Positions 17,087 through 25,308 of a stretch of 58,697 bases of DNA are shown in pieces. The notes under the pieces are model-generated. The model saw nothing but the letters and a program-made list of their open reading frames with translations. It was not told where the DNA came from and ran no database searches. How positions within the stretch are numbered: the first letter of the stretch is position 1; each line of letters begins with the position of its first letter. This DNA comes from JBCCEJ01 sp039030335 (lineage in GTDB: Bacteria > Pseudomonadota > Gammaproteobacteria > HK1): contig JBCCEJ010000034.1 in the NCBI GenBank assembly GCA_039030335.1, positions 1-58,697 of the forward strand. The letters run 5' to 3'. The translations under genes were made by a program, and so were the position numbers.

Positions 17087-17884
17087 ATGCAGCTGTCCAG
17101 AGAACAGATCGAAAAGTTCGACCAAGAGGGCTACTTGTTCTTCCCTCAATGCTTCACCCCCGACGAGGCTCGGGTCTTGTTGGATGCGGCGAACGAAGTC
17201 TACGCACTGGAGCGTGAGGAGGTCTGGCGCGAGTCGACCGGCGTCGCGAGAACTGCGTTCGCGGCGCACACCTATAACGATGCCTTCGCCCGGCTCGGAG
17301 CGCACCCGCGGCTCGTCCATCCGGTCATGCAACTGCTCGATGGCCCGGTGTACATGCATCAGTACAAGGTCAACGCCAAAGCCGCCTTTGACGGTGATGT
17401 CTGGCAATGGCATCAGGACTATGGGACATGGAAACGCGACGACGGCATGCCGGAGCCGCGGGCCATGAACATCGCCGTGTTTCTGGATGACGTGACCGCC
17501 GCCAATGGCCCTCTGCTATTTATCCCTGGAAGCCACAAGAGCGGCGTTTTCGACGCTGGTCACGATCTCGAAACCACCAGCTATCCGCTCTGGACGCTAG
17601 ACAAGGCGACCGTGACGCGTCTTGCCGAACGAGGTGGCTGCGTCGCGCCCACCGGACCGGCCGGCAGTGTTCTCATCTTCTCTTCATTGCTGGTGCATGC
17701 GAGCCCGCCGAACATCAGTCCGTTCGGCCGCAGCATCGTGTACCTGTCGCTGTGTCACGTCGAGAACCATATCCGGCAGTTCAAACGGGCCGAATGGATC
17801 GCTCATCGCAACTTCGATCCGATCCAACCGTTGCCCGACGACTGTCTCGTCGGACTCGGTGCCGCCAGGTCCGACGCCGCCTGA
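17087..17884 (+). CDS. PhyH-family Fe(II)/2-oxoglutarate dioxygenase, EctD-like
   Basis: 265-residue non-haem iron dioxygenase of the phytanoyl-CoA dioxygenase family; such enzymes hydroxylate small substrates with 2-oxoglutarate and oxygen. Iron ligands are visible as His109 and Asp111 in WQWHQDYGTWKRDDGMPEPR, and His204 in LLVHASPPN; Arg215 should bind 2-oxoglutarate. The WHQD-TW-DDGMP block and FIPGSHKSG resemble ectoine hydroxylase EctD, but no ectoine biosynthesis genes are present and EctD is about 300 residues, so ectoine is not a safe substrate. ATG 17087 fits the family better than ATG 17063. The stop is 11 bases before the dehydrogenase gene. Confidence 0.88.
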   Translation: MQLSREQIEKFDQEGYLFFPQCFTPDEARVLLDAANEVYALEREEVWRESTGVARTAFAAHTYNDAFARLGAHPRLVHPVMQLLDGPVYMHQYKVNAKAAFDGDVWQWHQDYGTWKRDDGMPEPRAMNIAVFLDDVTAANGPLLFIPGSHKSGVFDAGHDLETTSYPLWTLDKATVTRLAERGGCVAPTGPAGSVLIFSSLLVHASPPNISPFGRSIVYLSLCHVENHIRQFKRAEWIAHRNFDPIQPLPDDCLVGLGAARSDAA

Positions 17885-17895
17885 CCGGAGGCGTC

Positions 17896-19215
17896 ATGTA
17901 CGTATTCGACGATTTGCTGGCGCGGGCCCGCGCCGCACGTCCGGTGCGCGTCGGCCTGATCGGAGCCGGGAAGTTTGGCTCGATGTTCCTGTCCCAGGTA
18001 CCGACTACACCGGGACTGGTCGTCGACGCGATAGCGGATCTGCAACCCGACCGGGCACGGCGCGCCTGCCAGGACGTCGGGTGGACCGAAGCTGCACTTG
18101 GCGAAGTGCACTTCACCGATGACGCGGCCGCGATGGTGCGGCGGGCGTCGGTCGATGTGGTCGTCGAAGCGACCGGCGTACCGAGCGCCGGCTTCGCGCA
18201 CGCGCGCGCCGCGTTTGCGGCCGGCAAACACATCGTAATGGTGAACGTCGAAGCTGACGTGCTGCTGGGTCCCGTGCTCGCGCGCGAGGCCGCGCAGGCG
18301 GGTGTCGTCTATTCGATGGCCTACGGTGACCAGCCGGCTCTCACGGTCGAACTAGTCGAATGGGCGCGCGGCTGCGGATTCGAGGTCGTCGCGGCAGGCA
18401 AGGGCACGAAGTATCTGCCGAGCTTCCATCAGTCGACACCTGATACCGTCTGGGATCATTACGGGCTGACTGCCGAGCAGGCTCAGGCTGCCGGCATGAA
18501 CTCGCAGATGTTCAACTCGTTCCTGGATGGCACGAAGTCGGCGTTGGAAATGGCGGCCATCTCCAACGCGACCGGTCTCATACCGCCGCGCGACGGGCTG
18601 GGGTTTCCACCGTGTGGGATGGACGATCTGGCCGAGGTTCTGCGTCCGGCCGGCGTCGGCGGTGTGCTCGAGACCAAAGGCCAGGTCGAGGTCGTATCGT
18701 CCGTCAACCGGGACGGCTCCGAGGTCGAACGAGACTTACGCTGGGGTGTCTACGTCGTGTTCGAGGCACCAAACGACTACGCAGCCGCGTGCTTCAGACA
18801 GTACGGCATGAACACGGACCGGTCTGGCCGTTACTCGGCCATGTACAAGCCTTTCCACCTGATCGGACTCGAGCTCAACATGTCGATTCTGAGCGCCGCC
18901 CTGCTGGGCAGGCCGACCGGATGTACTCAGGCATTCAACGCGGACGTCGTCGCGACCGCGAAGCGGGATCTGCGGGCAGGCGAGCGGCTGGACGGGGAGG
19001 GCGGTTACACGGTCTACGGCAAGTTGATGCCGGCGGAGCGCTCGCTCGGAATCGCCGGCTTGCCGATCGGCCTGGCGCACGACGTGGTGTTGCGCCGCGA
19101 CGTGCCCGGTGGTGAGTGCATCACGTGGAACGACGTCTCTGTCGAGGCACCGACGCAGGCGCAGGCGGCCAGACGCGAGATGGAGGCGGCCGCGCTGGGT
19201 GACGCTGCCCAATAG
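17896..19215 (+). CDS. NAD(P)-dependent dehydrogenase with C-terminal SAF domain
   Basis: 439 residues. N-terminal Rossmann domain with VRVGLIGAGKFGSMFLSQV (about 17-35), related to homoserine dehydrogenase; catalytic region in the middle; C-terminal SAF (antifreeze/FlgA-like) domain from about 360, including GEGGYTVYGKLMPA and DVVLRRDVPGGECITWNDV. Proteins with this architecture occur in sugar-acid and polyol catabolic loci, but the reaction here is unknown. ATG 17896 is preceded by CCGGAGG. Eleven bases separate it from the EctD-like oxygenase, so the two probably act in one pathway: hydroxylation of a substrate followed by oxidation of the resulting alcohol (inference). Confidence 0.88.
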   Translation: MYVFDDLLARARAARPVRVGLIGAGKFGSMFLSQVPTTPGLVVDAIADLQPDRARRACQDVGWTEAALGEVHFTDDAAAMVRRASVDVVVEATGVPSAGFAHARAAFAAGKHIVMVNVEADVLLGPVLAREAAQAGVVYSMAYGDQPALTVELVEWARGCGFEVVAAGKGTKYLPSFHQSTPDTVWDHYGLTAEQAQAAGMNSQMFNSFLDGTKSALEMAAISNATGLIPPRDGLGFPPCGMDDLAEVLRPAGVGGVLETKGQVEVVSSVNRDGSEVERDLRWGVYVVFEAPNDYAAACFRQYGMNTDRSGRYSAMYKPFHLIGLELNMSILSAALLGRPTGCTQAFNADVVATAKRDLRAGERLDGEGGYTVYGKLMPAERSLGIAGLPIGLAHDVVLRRDVPGGECITWNDVSVEAPTQAQAARREMEAAALGDAAQ

Positions 19216-19250
19216 TCCTCCTTATCCACCGTACCAACAGATTCGGTACG

Positions 19251-19281
19251 TCGGACCTGATGCCGCGCTGGCCGGGTCCGA
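19251..19281. terminator. Hairpin between convergent genes
   Basis: TCGGACC (19251-19257) pairs perfectly with GGTCCGA (19275-19281), 17-base loop with internal GC pairing. A second short repeat, CGTACC/GGTACG, is at 19230-19250. The gap lies between the dehydrogenase (plus) and the alpha/beta hydrolase (minus), the place for a shared terminator. No T-run. Confidence 0.35.
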
Positions 19282-19303
19282 GCCGTCCCTCCCTGGTGTC
19301 CCG

Positions 19304-20230
19304 CTAGCCGGTCAATAACCCGCTTGCCGCAGCGAAGCGCATGACTTCGTCCGCGCACCGCTGCGGTTGCTCGAGTTGAAGGAAGTGGGTGGTATTCGGG
19401 ATCATCGTGTAGTCGATACGGGTATCTTCGGCGAGTGCGCGGCAGATGCGCGGTGGTGCGCCGGAGTCTTCGAGGTCCGGGTCGCCGCCGATCAACTTCA
19501 ACGGTACGGGGAATGCCCCGCCGAGGCTCGACCAGCATGCGGCGTCCGCGTTTGAACTGAACACCAGGGCTTCGAATTCGCGCGGGCATCGCAGTACCCA
19601 CTGACCGGTGTGCGCGTCGTGTCTGAGTGTCGTGCGCGCGAGATTCTCCGCCGCGCCTGGCACCAGGCGAGCAAACGCCGGATGGCGCATGAACTGCCCG
19701 GCCAGCTCACTCGGGTCGGTGTATGCAACCGGTCGGCGCTTCGTGCGACGCACGAGATCGGCGATTTCTGATCGTGCGACTGAAGCGATCCGGTGATTCT
19801 CCGGCGGCTCGAAAGGCGGGTCGAACAGCACCAGAGCTTCTATCCAGAGCTCACCTTGCAGTCCACGCAGGACGCTTGCGATCGCCGAAAGCGAGTGCAG
19901 TGCTGCGAGCGTCGCACGCTCGCCATAACAAGCCCGCACGCCGGCCATGATCTCCGCGATATCCATCGCGAACCGCGGCCAGCGGTGATCTTCGAGGCGG
20001 TGCAGTGCGTTATGTCCGTGGTTGCGCATGTCGAACAGCACGACTTCGGCGTGGTCCATCAACGGCATCCAGAATGGCGAATAGCCGTCGGTCGCGAGCC
20101 CGTTTCCATGGGATACGACGATCCGCGGGCCGTGGAGGCGCGCGTAGCGGCGCAGTTCGATCACGGCGCCATCCGACATTCGCAGCGTATTGACCTCGTC
20201 AGGCGTGGGCGCGAGCAGTGGGTCGGTCAT
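19304..20230 (-). CDS. Alpha/beta-fold hydrolase
   Basis: 308 residues. Alpha/beta hydrolase fold features: VVSHGNGLATDGYSPFW (oxyanion region, about 39-55), VVLFDMRNHGHNA strand and loop, the nucleophile elbow LAALHSLSAIASVLRG, and a late His in IPNTTHFLQLEQP. The elbow reads L-H-S-L-S rather than G-x-S-x-G: the serine is present but the glycine two residues before it is Leu and the one after is Ser, so activity may be unusual. ATG 20230 has GAGGAA upstream. Cytoplasmic, single gene, divergent from a methyltransferase. Substrate unknown. Confidence 0.85.
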   Translation of the reverse strand: MTDPLLAPTPDEVNTLRMSDGAVIELRRYARLHGPRIVVSHGNGLATDGYSPFWMPLMDHAEVVLFDMRNHGHNALHRLEDHRWPRFAMDIAEIMAGVRACYGERATLAALHSLSAIASVLRGLQGELWIEALVLFDPPFEPPENHRIASVARSEIADLVRRTKRRPVAYTDPSELAGQFMRHPAFARLVPGAAENLARTTLRHDAHTGQWVLRCPREFEALVFSSNADAACWSSLGGAFPVPLKLIGGDPDLEDSGAPPRICRALAEDTRIDYTMIPNTTHFLQLEQPQRCADEVMRFAAASGLLTG

Positions 20231-20416
20231 CTTTTTCCTCAATGCTTCGTTGTAGCGGCGCGACTCCGGGCCAGTGGATCGCTGCTTGCCCGGGTCCTGG
20301 TGAGGCGCATCATCCGGGAATGCTCGCGTATATTGGTCCGTCGTCACGATAGCCACGTCGAATCGGATAAAAGCGCGCTGCAATGGCGCCGCGGTGTGCT
20401 GAGCGTGCGGGTGAAT

Positions 20417-21214
20417 ATGAGTACCATGAAACAAGACAAGTTAACGCCAGAGGTCGTCGATTCGCAGCCTTACACGATGAGTTCGCTGGTTGGCAAACTC
20501 GTGCTCGCGCTGGTCCGCGAGAGTGACTACGCCCACGCAGGTGAGGCCGAGGCGATCGACCTCGTGTTCGAACACTTGCCCCGTGGCGAGAGTTTGCGGG
20601 TTCTGGACGTTGGCTGCGGCATCGGCGGTACGGCGCAATACGTGACCGGTCGAGGTTGGGGGCATGTCACCGGGATCGATATCGACCCCGACAATGTCGC
20701 CACGGCCAAGGCACGTCACCCCGGAATTTCGTTTATCTGTACGGACGCCGCGACCATGGGCGCCGCGCTCCGCGCGGAACTGGTAGACCCGGTCCCCGGA
20801 TTTGATGTGATCTACGCACTCAACGCATTTTTTCTGTTTGCCCGTCAAGCGCGCGCTCTTACCCAGATGCGCACGCTCGCGAGGCCCGGCGCACGGCTCG
20901 CGATCTTCGATTACGTCGAGCGTGTAGGGCGTGCAGACGGGGGCGCCGATCTCCGCAGCTCACTGAACGATGCCAGCATGGCACCCATGCTCGCCGCGAG
21001 CGGATGGCGGCTCTTACGCACCGACTCTTATGACGCCCACTACCTGCGTTGGTACGAGGAGCTGGTGCAGCGCATCACGGCGAAGCGCGATGCCGTGGTC
21101 GCGGCCTCCAGCGAGGGCTTCTTCGAATACGTGCTCGGGCGTTACAGCCAGACCCGCGATGACGTCAAAGCCGGTCGGCTCGGTGGCGCGACGTTTTATG
21201 CCGAAGCTGTCTGA
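20417..21214 (+). CDS. Class I SAM-dependent methyltransferase
   Basis: 265 residues with a class I methyltransferase core: motif I VLDVGCGIGGTAQYV (about 62-76), acidic end of strand 2 in VTGIDIDPDNVATAKAR, and motif IV region GFDVIYALNAFFLF. The C-terminal third (YLRWYEELVQRITAKRDAV and SEGFFEYVLGRYSQTRDDV) is helical and probably holds the acceptor site, resembling small-molecule N- or C-methyltransferases such as sarcosine/glycine types. ATG 20417 lacks a strong RBS; GTG 20411 and ATG 20426 are alternatives. Next gene is a DHA2 exporter, so a methylated metabolite that is exported is conceivable. Confidence 0.85.
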   Translation: MSTMKQDKLTPEVVDSQPYTMSSLVGKLVLALVRESDYAHAGEAEAIDLVFEHLPRGESLRVLDVGCGIGGTAQYVTGRGWGHVTGIDIDPDNVATAKARHPGISFICTDAATMGAALRAELVDPVPGFDVIYALNAFFLFARQARALTQMRTLARPGARLAIFDYVERVGRADGGADLRSSLNDASMAPMLAASGWRLLRTDSYDAHYLRWYEELVQRITAKRDAVVAASSEGFFEYVLGRYSQTRDDVKAGRLGGATFYAEAV

Positions 21215-21291
21215 GGCGGTGTGAGCCGACCCGATGCTCGAGTGTCTGATGCCCGATGTACGTATGCCGGGGGCACGTTTGTGATCGCGCG

Positions 21292-21305
21292 CCAGGCAGG
21301 CCTGG
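21292..21305. repeat. Small inverted repeat before the DHA2 exporter
   Basis: CCAGGC-AG-GCCTGG, perfect 6-bp arms around two bases, ending 14 bases before the GTG start of the exporter and next to its GAGG ribosome binding site. Could be an operator or a hairpin limiting translation; short enough to be chance. Confidence 0.25.
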
Positions 21306-21319
21306 TATGAGGTTTCCAG

Positions 21320-22861
21320 GTGGTTGATGCGAAGGCCGAAGCCGCCTCAACAGGTGGACGCTGGACTCTTCTCGTCACGATTCTCGCGTCGAGTGTGGTG
21401 TTTGCTGATATGACGATCGTCAACCTCGCATTGCCAGTCATGCAGCGTGAGTTCGATGCGACTTTCAGCACATTGCAATGGGTGGTCGAGGCGTACGTTC
21501 TACTACTGTGTGCGCTGATGCTGACAGGCGGCGGATTGGCTGACCGCTTCGGCCGTCGCCGCGTCTTGTGTGCGGGTGCGTGGATGTTTGGGCTGGCATC
21601 GCTGATGGCAGCGACCGCGCCCGACAGCCACTGGCTGATCGCCGCACGCGCACTTCAGGGCATTGGCGGCGCGCTGCTGGCGCCAGCCAGTCTGGCCCTG
21701 GTTTCGGCTGCGTTCGCCGACGGTCAACGCGGACGGGCCTTCGGAATATGGGCGGCGTTTTCGGGCGTCGCGACGGCATTCGCTCCGCCCGTCGGCGGGT
21801 TGCTGATGGAACTCTGGTCATGGCGCGCGGCGTTCTACGTCAACCTGCCCGTCATCGTGATCATTCTGATCGTCGCGCCGTGGCGCGTTCCGGAGAGCCG
21901 TGCCCGGGATGCTGACAGCCAGCTTGACTGGCGCGGCGCGGCGCTGGCGATCGTAACGCTCGGTGCGTTCACCTACGCCCTGCTGAGCGCCGGGGAGCTT
22001 GGGCTCGGTGCGTCCCGCGTCGTCGTTGCGCTGCTGGTCGCGCTGTGCGGCGGCCTTGCTTTTATTGCTGTGGAGCAGCGGGTTGATCATCCGATGCTGC
22101 CATTGGCGTTGTTCAGGTCGCGGGTGTTCACCGGTCTGAACGTCATGACCCTGGTGCTGTTCACGGCCGTGGGCGCGGTGATGTTCTTCCTGCCGATGCT
22201 GCTGATGCAGGCCTATGGCTACTCGCCGCTCCAGGCTGGCGCAGCGGTGATTCCGTCGATGCTGACGATGTTTGTCGTGTCGCCGGCTATCGGTAAGTGG
22301 GCGGATCGCAACGGCACTCGCATTCCGCTGATGGTTGGCCCCTGGGTGTCGGCCGCGGCGTACGTGTTACTCGCCAACCAGACCTCGTCCTATTACTGGG
22401 ATGGTCTGTGGTTTGCCATCGTGATGATGGGGCTTGGTTTCGGGCTCTGGGTGACACCATTGACCACCGCCGTGATGAGCAGCGTAGGTGCCGAACACTC
22501 CGGCATCGCATCCGGTATCAACAATGCCGTCGCAAGAATGGCGCAACTCGTTGCTATTGCGATCATGGGACTGGTGGCTGGTCTCGCGTTTCGAACTGAA
22601 CTGGCGCAGGCGCTGCCCGGCTCTGGCCTGGGCCGGGGGATAGCGACGGAACTGATGAATGGGGCACACAAGCTCGGCGCTTTGCAGGCGCCGGGCCCGG
22701 CAACCGGGGCCGAAGAGTCCATCATCAAAGACCTGGTGAGGGACTCGTTTGCGCAGGCGTTCGGCGTTGTCGCGTATGTGAGCGCCTCGCTTTGTGTTGT
22801 CGCCAGCGCTCTCGGCGCGTGGGCAATGGGCGGTTCGCTGAACGGCGTCCACGACAGATAG
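21320..22861 (+). CDS. DHA2-family MFS multidrug exporter (EmrB/QacA type)
   Basis: 513-residue major facilitator with about 14 membrane helices, proton-driven exporter of the DHA2 family. Visible motifs: ADMTIVNLALPVMQREF (motif D1 in helix 1, TIVNLALP), GGGLADRFGRRRVL (motif A, loop 2-3), ARALQGIGGALLAPASLAL (motif B region, helix 4) and AFSGVATAFAPPVGGLL (motif C, helix 5). Start is GTG 21320 with GAGG nine bases upstream; no ATG exists near the first helix. The neighbouring TetR or MarR regulator common to these pumps is missing. A cytoplasmic C-terminal tail is short. Confidence 0.92.
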   Translation: MVDAKAEAASTGGRWTLLVTILASSVVFADMTIVNLALPVMQREFDATFSTLQWVVEAYVLLLCALMLTGGGLADRFGRRRVLCAGAWMFGLASLMAATAPDSHWLIAARALQGIGGALLAPASLALVSAAFADGQRGRAFGIWAAFSGVATAFAPPVGGLLMELWSWRAAFYVNLPVIVIILIVAPWRVPESRARDADSQLDWRGAALAIVTLGAFTYALLSAGELGLGASRVVVALLVALCGGLAFIAVEQRVDHPMLPLALFRSRVFTGLNVMTLVLFTAVGAVMFFLPMLLMQAYGYSPLQAGAAVIPSMLTMFVVSPAIGKWADRNGTRIPLMVGPWVSAAAYVLLANQTSSYYWDGLWFAIVMMGLGFGLWVTPLTTAVMSSVGAEHSGIASGINNAVARMAQLVAIAIMGLVAGLAFRTELAQALPGSGLGRGIATELMNGAHKLGALQAPGPATGAEESIIKDLVRDSFAQAFGVVAYVSASLCVVASALGAWAMGGSLNGVHDR

Positions 22862-22965
22862 TGCGGCGCCGTTCTGGTCTGACGTTGGTCAGAGGCTTGA
22901 CGCCTTGCGGCCGAATGCGGATGGTGACCGTTGCGGATTCGCAAATGCGTCGAGGGAGCGCCGCG

Positions 22966-23169
22966 GTGGACTTTTTCAGCGTATTTGGCCTGATAGCCCT
23001 GATCTACGCCGCTTGGTGCCTGTTCACCGGTGAAGTTTCAGGGGCGTATCGCACGCGCTGGGTCACGCATTCTCGACGTGACTCGCCTGTGCGTTACTGG
23101 CTGGGTGTAGTGAGCTATGGTGCTATTGGCGTGTTCGCGCTGTTCGTGGTGCCAGCCTTAAAGCACTGA
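22966..23169 (+). CDS. Small two-helix membrane protein, unknown
   Basis: 67 residues, not recognised. Two hydrophobic segments: FFSVFGLIALIYAAWCLF at about 3-20 and WLGVVSYGAIGVFALFVV at about 46-63, joined by a basic loop (TRWVTHSRRDSPVRY). GTG 22966 is chosen because GAGGGAG lies seven bases upstream; ATG 22915 or 22945 would add 7-17 polar residues. Probably an inner-membrane protein. It is followed after 29 bases by a second small membrane protein gene, so the two may form one unit. Confidence 0.55.
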   Translation: MDFFSVFGLIALIYAAWCLFTGEVSGAYRTRWVTHSRRDSPVRYWLGVVSYGAIGVFALFVVPALKH

Positions 23170-23198
23170 CGAAGCCGCCGAAGGAGGGACCCGGCCTT

Positions 23199-23573
23199 AT
23201 GATTGTGCGACAAACCGGCGGCAGCGGGGTTGCCAACTTCCTCGTCATGTTGGGCGGCGCGCTCGTCGTTTTTGGCGCCGTCTTGTTGTTGGCGCTTGGC
23301 TTTATTGCGCTCGACGCCGTTCGGTCACCCGAGTCCGTCGGCATCGTCCAGCATCTGCTGACAGCCACCGCCGAGGGCAAACAGGCAGTCGCCGGTAGTG
23401 TTGGCGAGCTTCAGTTTGCGCTTACGCTGGATGAGCCGGTGAGCACGGTGATTTTCGTGTTTCTTGGCTTTTGGGTGCTGGGCATGATGGCCTCGATCAT
23501 CACCCGGATCATTGAAGCAGGCCGTGCTCTGATGAGCGCCGCGACCGACTGGCGGTCGGATGAGAATGTCTGA
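23199..23573 (+). CDS. Small two-helix membrane protein, unknown
   Basis: 124 residues, not recognised. Two strong hydrophobic segments: FLVMLGGALVVFGAVLLLAL at about 14-33 and VIFVFLGFWVLGMMASIITR near 84-103; the part between (35-80) is soluble and mildly acidic, presumably outside the cytoplasm. Very good RBS: AAGGAGGG upstream of ATG 23199. The compact architecture resembles small accessory membrane subunits, but no family is evident. Confidence 0.65.
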   Translation: MIVRQTGGSGVANFLVMLGGALVVFGAVLLLALGFIALDAVRSPESVGIVQHLLTATAEGKQAVAGSVGELQFALTLDEPVSTVIFVFLGFWVLGMMASIITRIIEAGRALMSAATDWRSDENV

Positions 23574-23775
23574 CAACCTGCCGCAGCCAGAGCGGATGGG
23601 CGACGACAAGGCCGGTTCTGCAATGAGGGCCGGCGCCACGTGGGCCTCCGTGCCCTGTGTGTATTTGCCCGAGAACATCGATGAGTCGATTTTCTTTTTA
23701 CATCCGGCGAGCCCGGATGATCTCTACCTCAACGCAGCACCAGCCGGCGCGACTGAGATAAGCCGCATGCATTAG
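23566..23775 (+). CDS. Possible small ORF overlapping the previous gene
   Basis: 69 codons from ATG 23566 (or 71 from 23560). The start overlaps the last codons of the membrane-protein gene, as in translational coupling. The product is soluble (MSDNLPQPERMGDDKAGS... PCVYLPENIDESIFFLHPAS) with ordinary composition. No family is recognised and there is no strong RBS. It may be genuine or the first part of the decayed stretch that follows. Confidence 0.3.
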   Translation: MSDNLPQPERMGDDKAGSAMRAGATWASVPCVYLPENIDESIFFLHPASPDDLYLNAAPAGATEISRMH

Positions 23776-24140
23776 CCTGCGCTCGGCGTAGTTCCGCAGC
23801 AGTTTGCAGCGGGCGACCAGCAGGGTTTCCGCAGGTTCTCAGCCACAGCGATGATCAGTTCAGCGCGTTGCGCGTCGGACTTTATGCCGCGAACGGCGGT
23901 GGTGCGATGACCGGCTTCGCTTTTTTCAAGCAGGCACTGACGGTCATCGAAAATGCGTTATCGGGCGTCGCCCCAAGGACGGAGCCCGTAACGGTGCTCT
24001 GGGTCCAAAACGTACGCGTCGACGACAGCGCGTTGTCGTCGTCATGGCAAGATCTGTCTGACGCAACTTCATCGCATGCGGTCGCGACATAGCCTTGCCG
24101 ACTACAAACACGGCGCCACGTCAGGCAACGTGTCTTCGCG
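23776..24140 (+). pseudogene. Decayed coding stretch, plus strand
   Basis: No intact gene. One frame reads VVPQQFAAGDQQGFRRF around 23788-23840; a second frame reads QVLSHSDDQFSALRVGLYAA and GGGAMTGFAFFKQALTVIEN to about 23960, then becomes less protein-like before a stop at 24090. The change of plausible frame near 23835, with no credible start, suggests a frameshifted remnant. I do not recognise the ancestor; it could also be non-coding sequence. Confidence 0.25.
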
Positions 24141-25079
24141 TCAGAATTGAATGACAAGGCGGCCTCGGGTGCCGCCGGCTTCCAGCCTCCGGTGTGCCTC
24201 AGGCGCCTGTTCGGGCTCCAGCGCATCGGCAACTCTCAACGTGAGCTTTCCGGCTTCGCATTGCGCGCGAAGCTCGTCGAGCTTTTCGAATTCGTTTTCG
24301 TAGCGACGCACCCAGGTCGGCAGCACGCGGATGCCGCGCTGATCCTCGCCCTCGTAGCCGCGGACCGACGTCATGACACCACCATCTCTTACCGCGCCGA
24401 GCGCTGCCGCATTCAGGAGCGCGCCATCGGCCAGGCCGTCGACGCCGTCAGGAAAGTGTTGGCGCACTTTCGCAGCGAAGTCGTCGGAGCGAGGAACGAC
24501 GATATCGGCACCCAGCGCTTCGAGCAGCGCTCGATCCCGCTCAGCCGCATCGGCGATAACGGTTAGACCCTCCGCTTTCGCGAGTTCAATGACGTAGCCG
24601 CCGTAGGCACCGGCGCCGCCCGTCACGGCCAGGATCTGGCCCTCGGTGAGCGCCAGCAGGTCGAGAGACTGTCGCGCGGTCAGCCCGTTCATTGGCAGCG
24701 TGCAGGCTTCCACATGCGACGTGCCTGCGGGTGCCGGAACGACGGCCCTGGCATCAAGCGCTATCTGCTCGCGATACGCACCATGTGCGCCCTTCGGCAC
24801 GACCATTGCCATGACCGCGTCGCCAACGCTGACGCCGGTGGTTACACCGTCGCCGACTTCATCGACGATCCCTGCCGCGTCCATGCCCGGAACGTACGGC
24901 GGTGGGTCGACTTTCTGTTGCTCCGCTCTCGATCCGTTGCGTGCGAGCGTGTCGGTCGGGTTGACGGCTACGGCGTGAACGGCGATGCGCACCTGTCCCG
25001 GCTGCGCATGCACCTCTGGGACGTCCACGAGTTCCAGAGCTTCGGGTCCGCCGTGTTCGATGATGCCAATCGCGCGCAT
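24141..25079 (-). CDS. Quinone reductase-like MDR dehydrogenase
   Basis: 312-residue medium-chain dehydrogenase/reductase of the zinc-independent quinone oxidoreductase branch. N-terminal GroES-like domain begins MRAIGIIEHGGPEALELVDV and has the VNPTDTLARNG loop and YVPGMDAAGIVDEVG; Rossmann domain has LAVTGGAGAYGGYVIELAKA for NADPH. Zinc ligands are not seen. ATG 25079 follows AAGGGGGAAG. Probably reduces quinones or enones, often a stress-inducible role. A large palindrome lies immediately upstream and may control it. Confidence 0.92.
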   Translation of the reverse strand: MRAIGIIEHGGPEALELVDVPEVHAQPGQVRIAVHAVAVNPTDTLARNGSRAEQQKVDPPPYVPGMDAAGIVDEVGDGVTTGVSVGDAVMAMVVPKGAHGAYREQIALDARAVVPAPAGTSHVEACTLPMNGLTARQSLDLLALTEGQILAVTGGAGAYGGYVIELAKAEGLTVIADAAERDRALLEALGADIVVPRSDDFAAKVRQHFPDGVDGLADGALLNAAALGAVRDGGVMTSVRGYEGEDQRGIRVLPTWVRRYENEFEKLDELRAQCEAGKLTLRVADALEPEQAPEAHRRLEAGGTRGRLVIQF

Positions 25080-25090
25080 GCTTCCCCCTT

Positions 25091-25124
25091 GTCCTGGTGA
25101 CTGGCGAGCCAGTCAGCTCAGGAC
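25091..25124. promoter_or_regulatory. 34-bp near-perfect palindrome, likely operator
   Basis: TGACTGGC-GA-GCCAGTCA (25098-25115) is a perfect 8-bp inverted repeat with a two-base centre. It is enclosed by a second pair, GTCCTG (25091-25096) and CAGGAC (25119-25124). It ends 12 bases from the quinone reductase start codon, so a bound dimer would block transcription or translation of that gene. The TGAC/GTCA outer half-sites are typical of TetR-family operators. A weaker TGAC-N5-GTCA site is at 25206-25218, next to the palindrome CATTGCAATG (25217-25226), on the RidA side. Confidence 0.5.
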
Positions 25125-25308
25125 CCGCCGGTTAGTGCGCATTATCGGCTCATGGGACACAAGCGCAATGCACAGCGCCGCGGCGGCGCGCTCTGCTGTT
25201 TGAAGTGACAATCAGTCATTGCAATGCTTCACTGCGCGCGACGGTGCCAGATGCATAATCCGGCCTGTCTACCCATATACCGGTACGTACTCTGGAGAGC
25301 AGCCTGTT

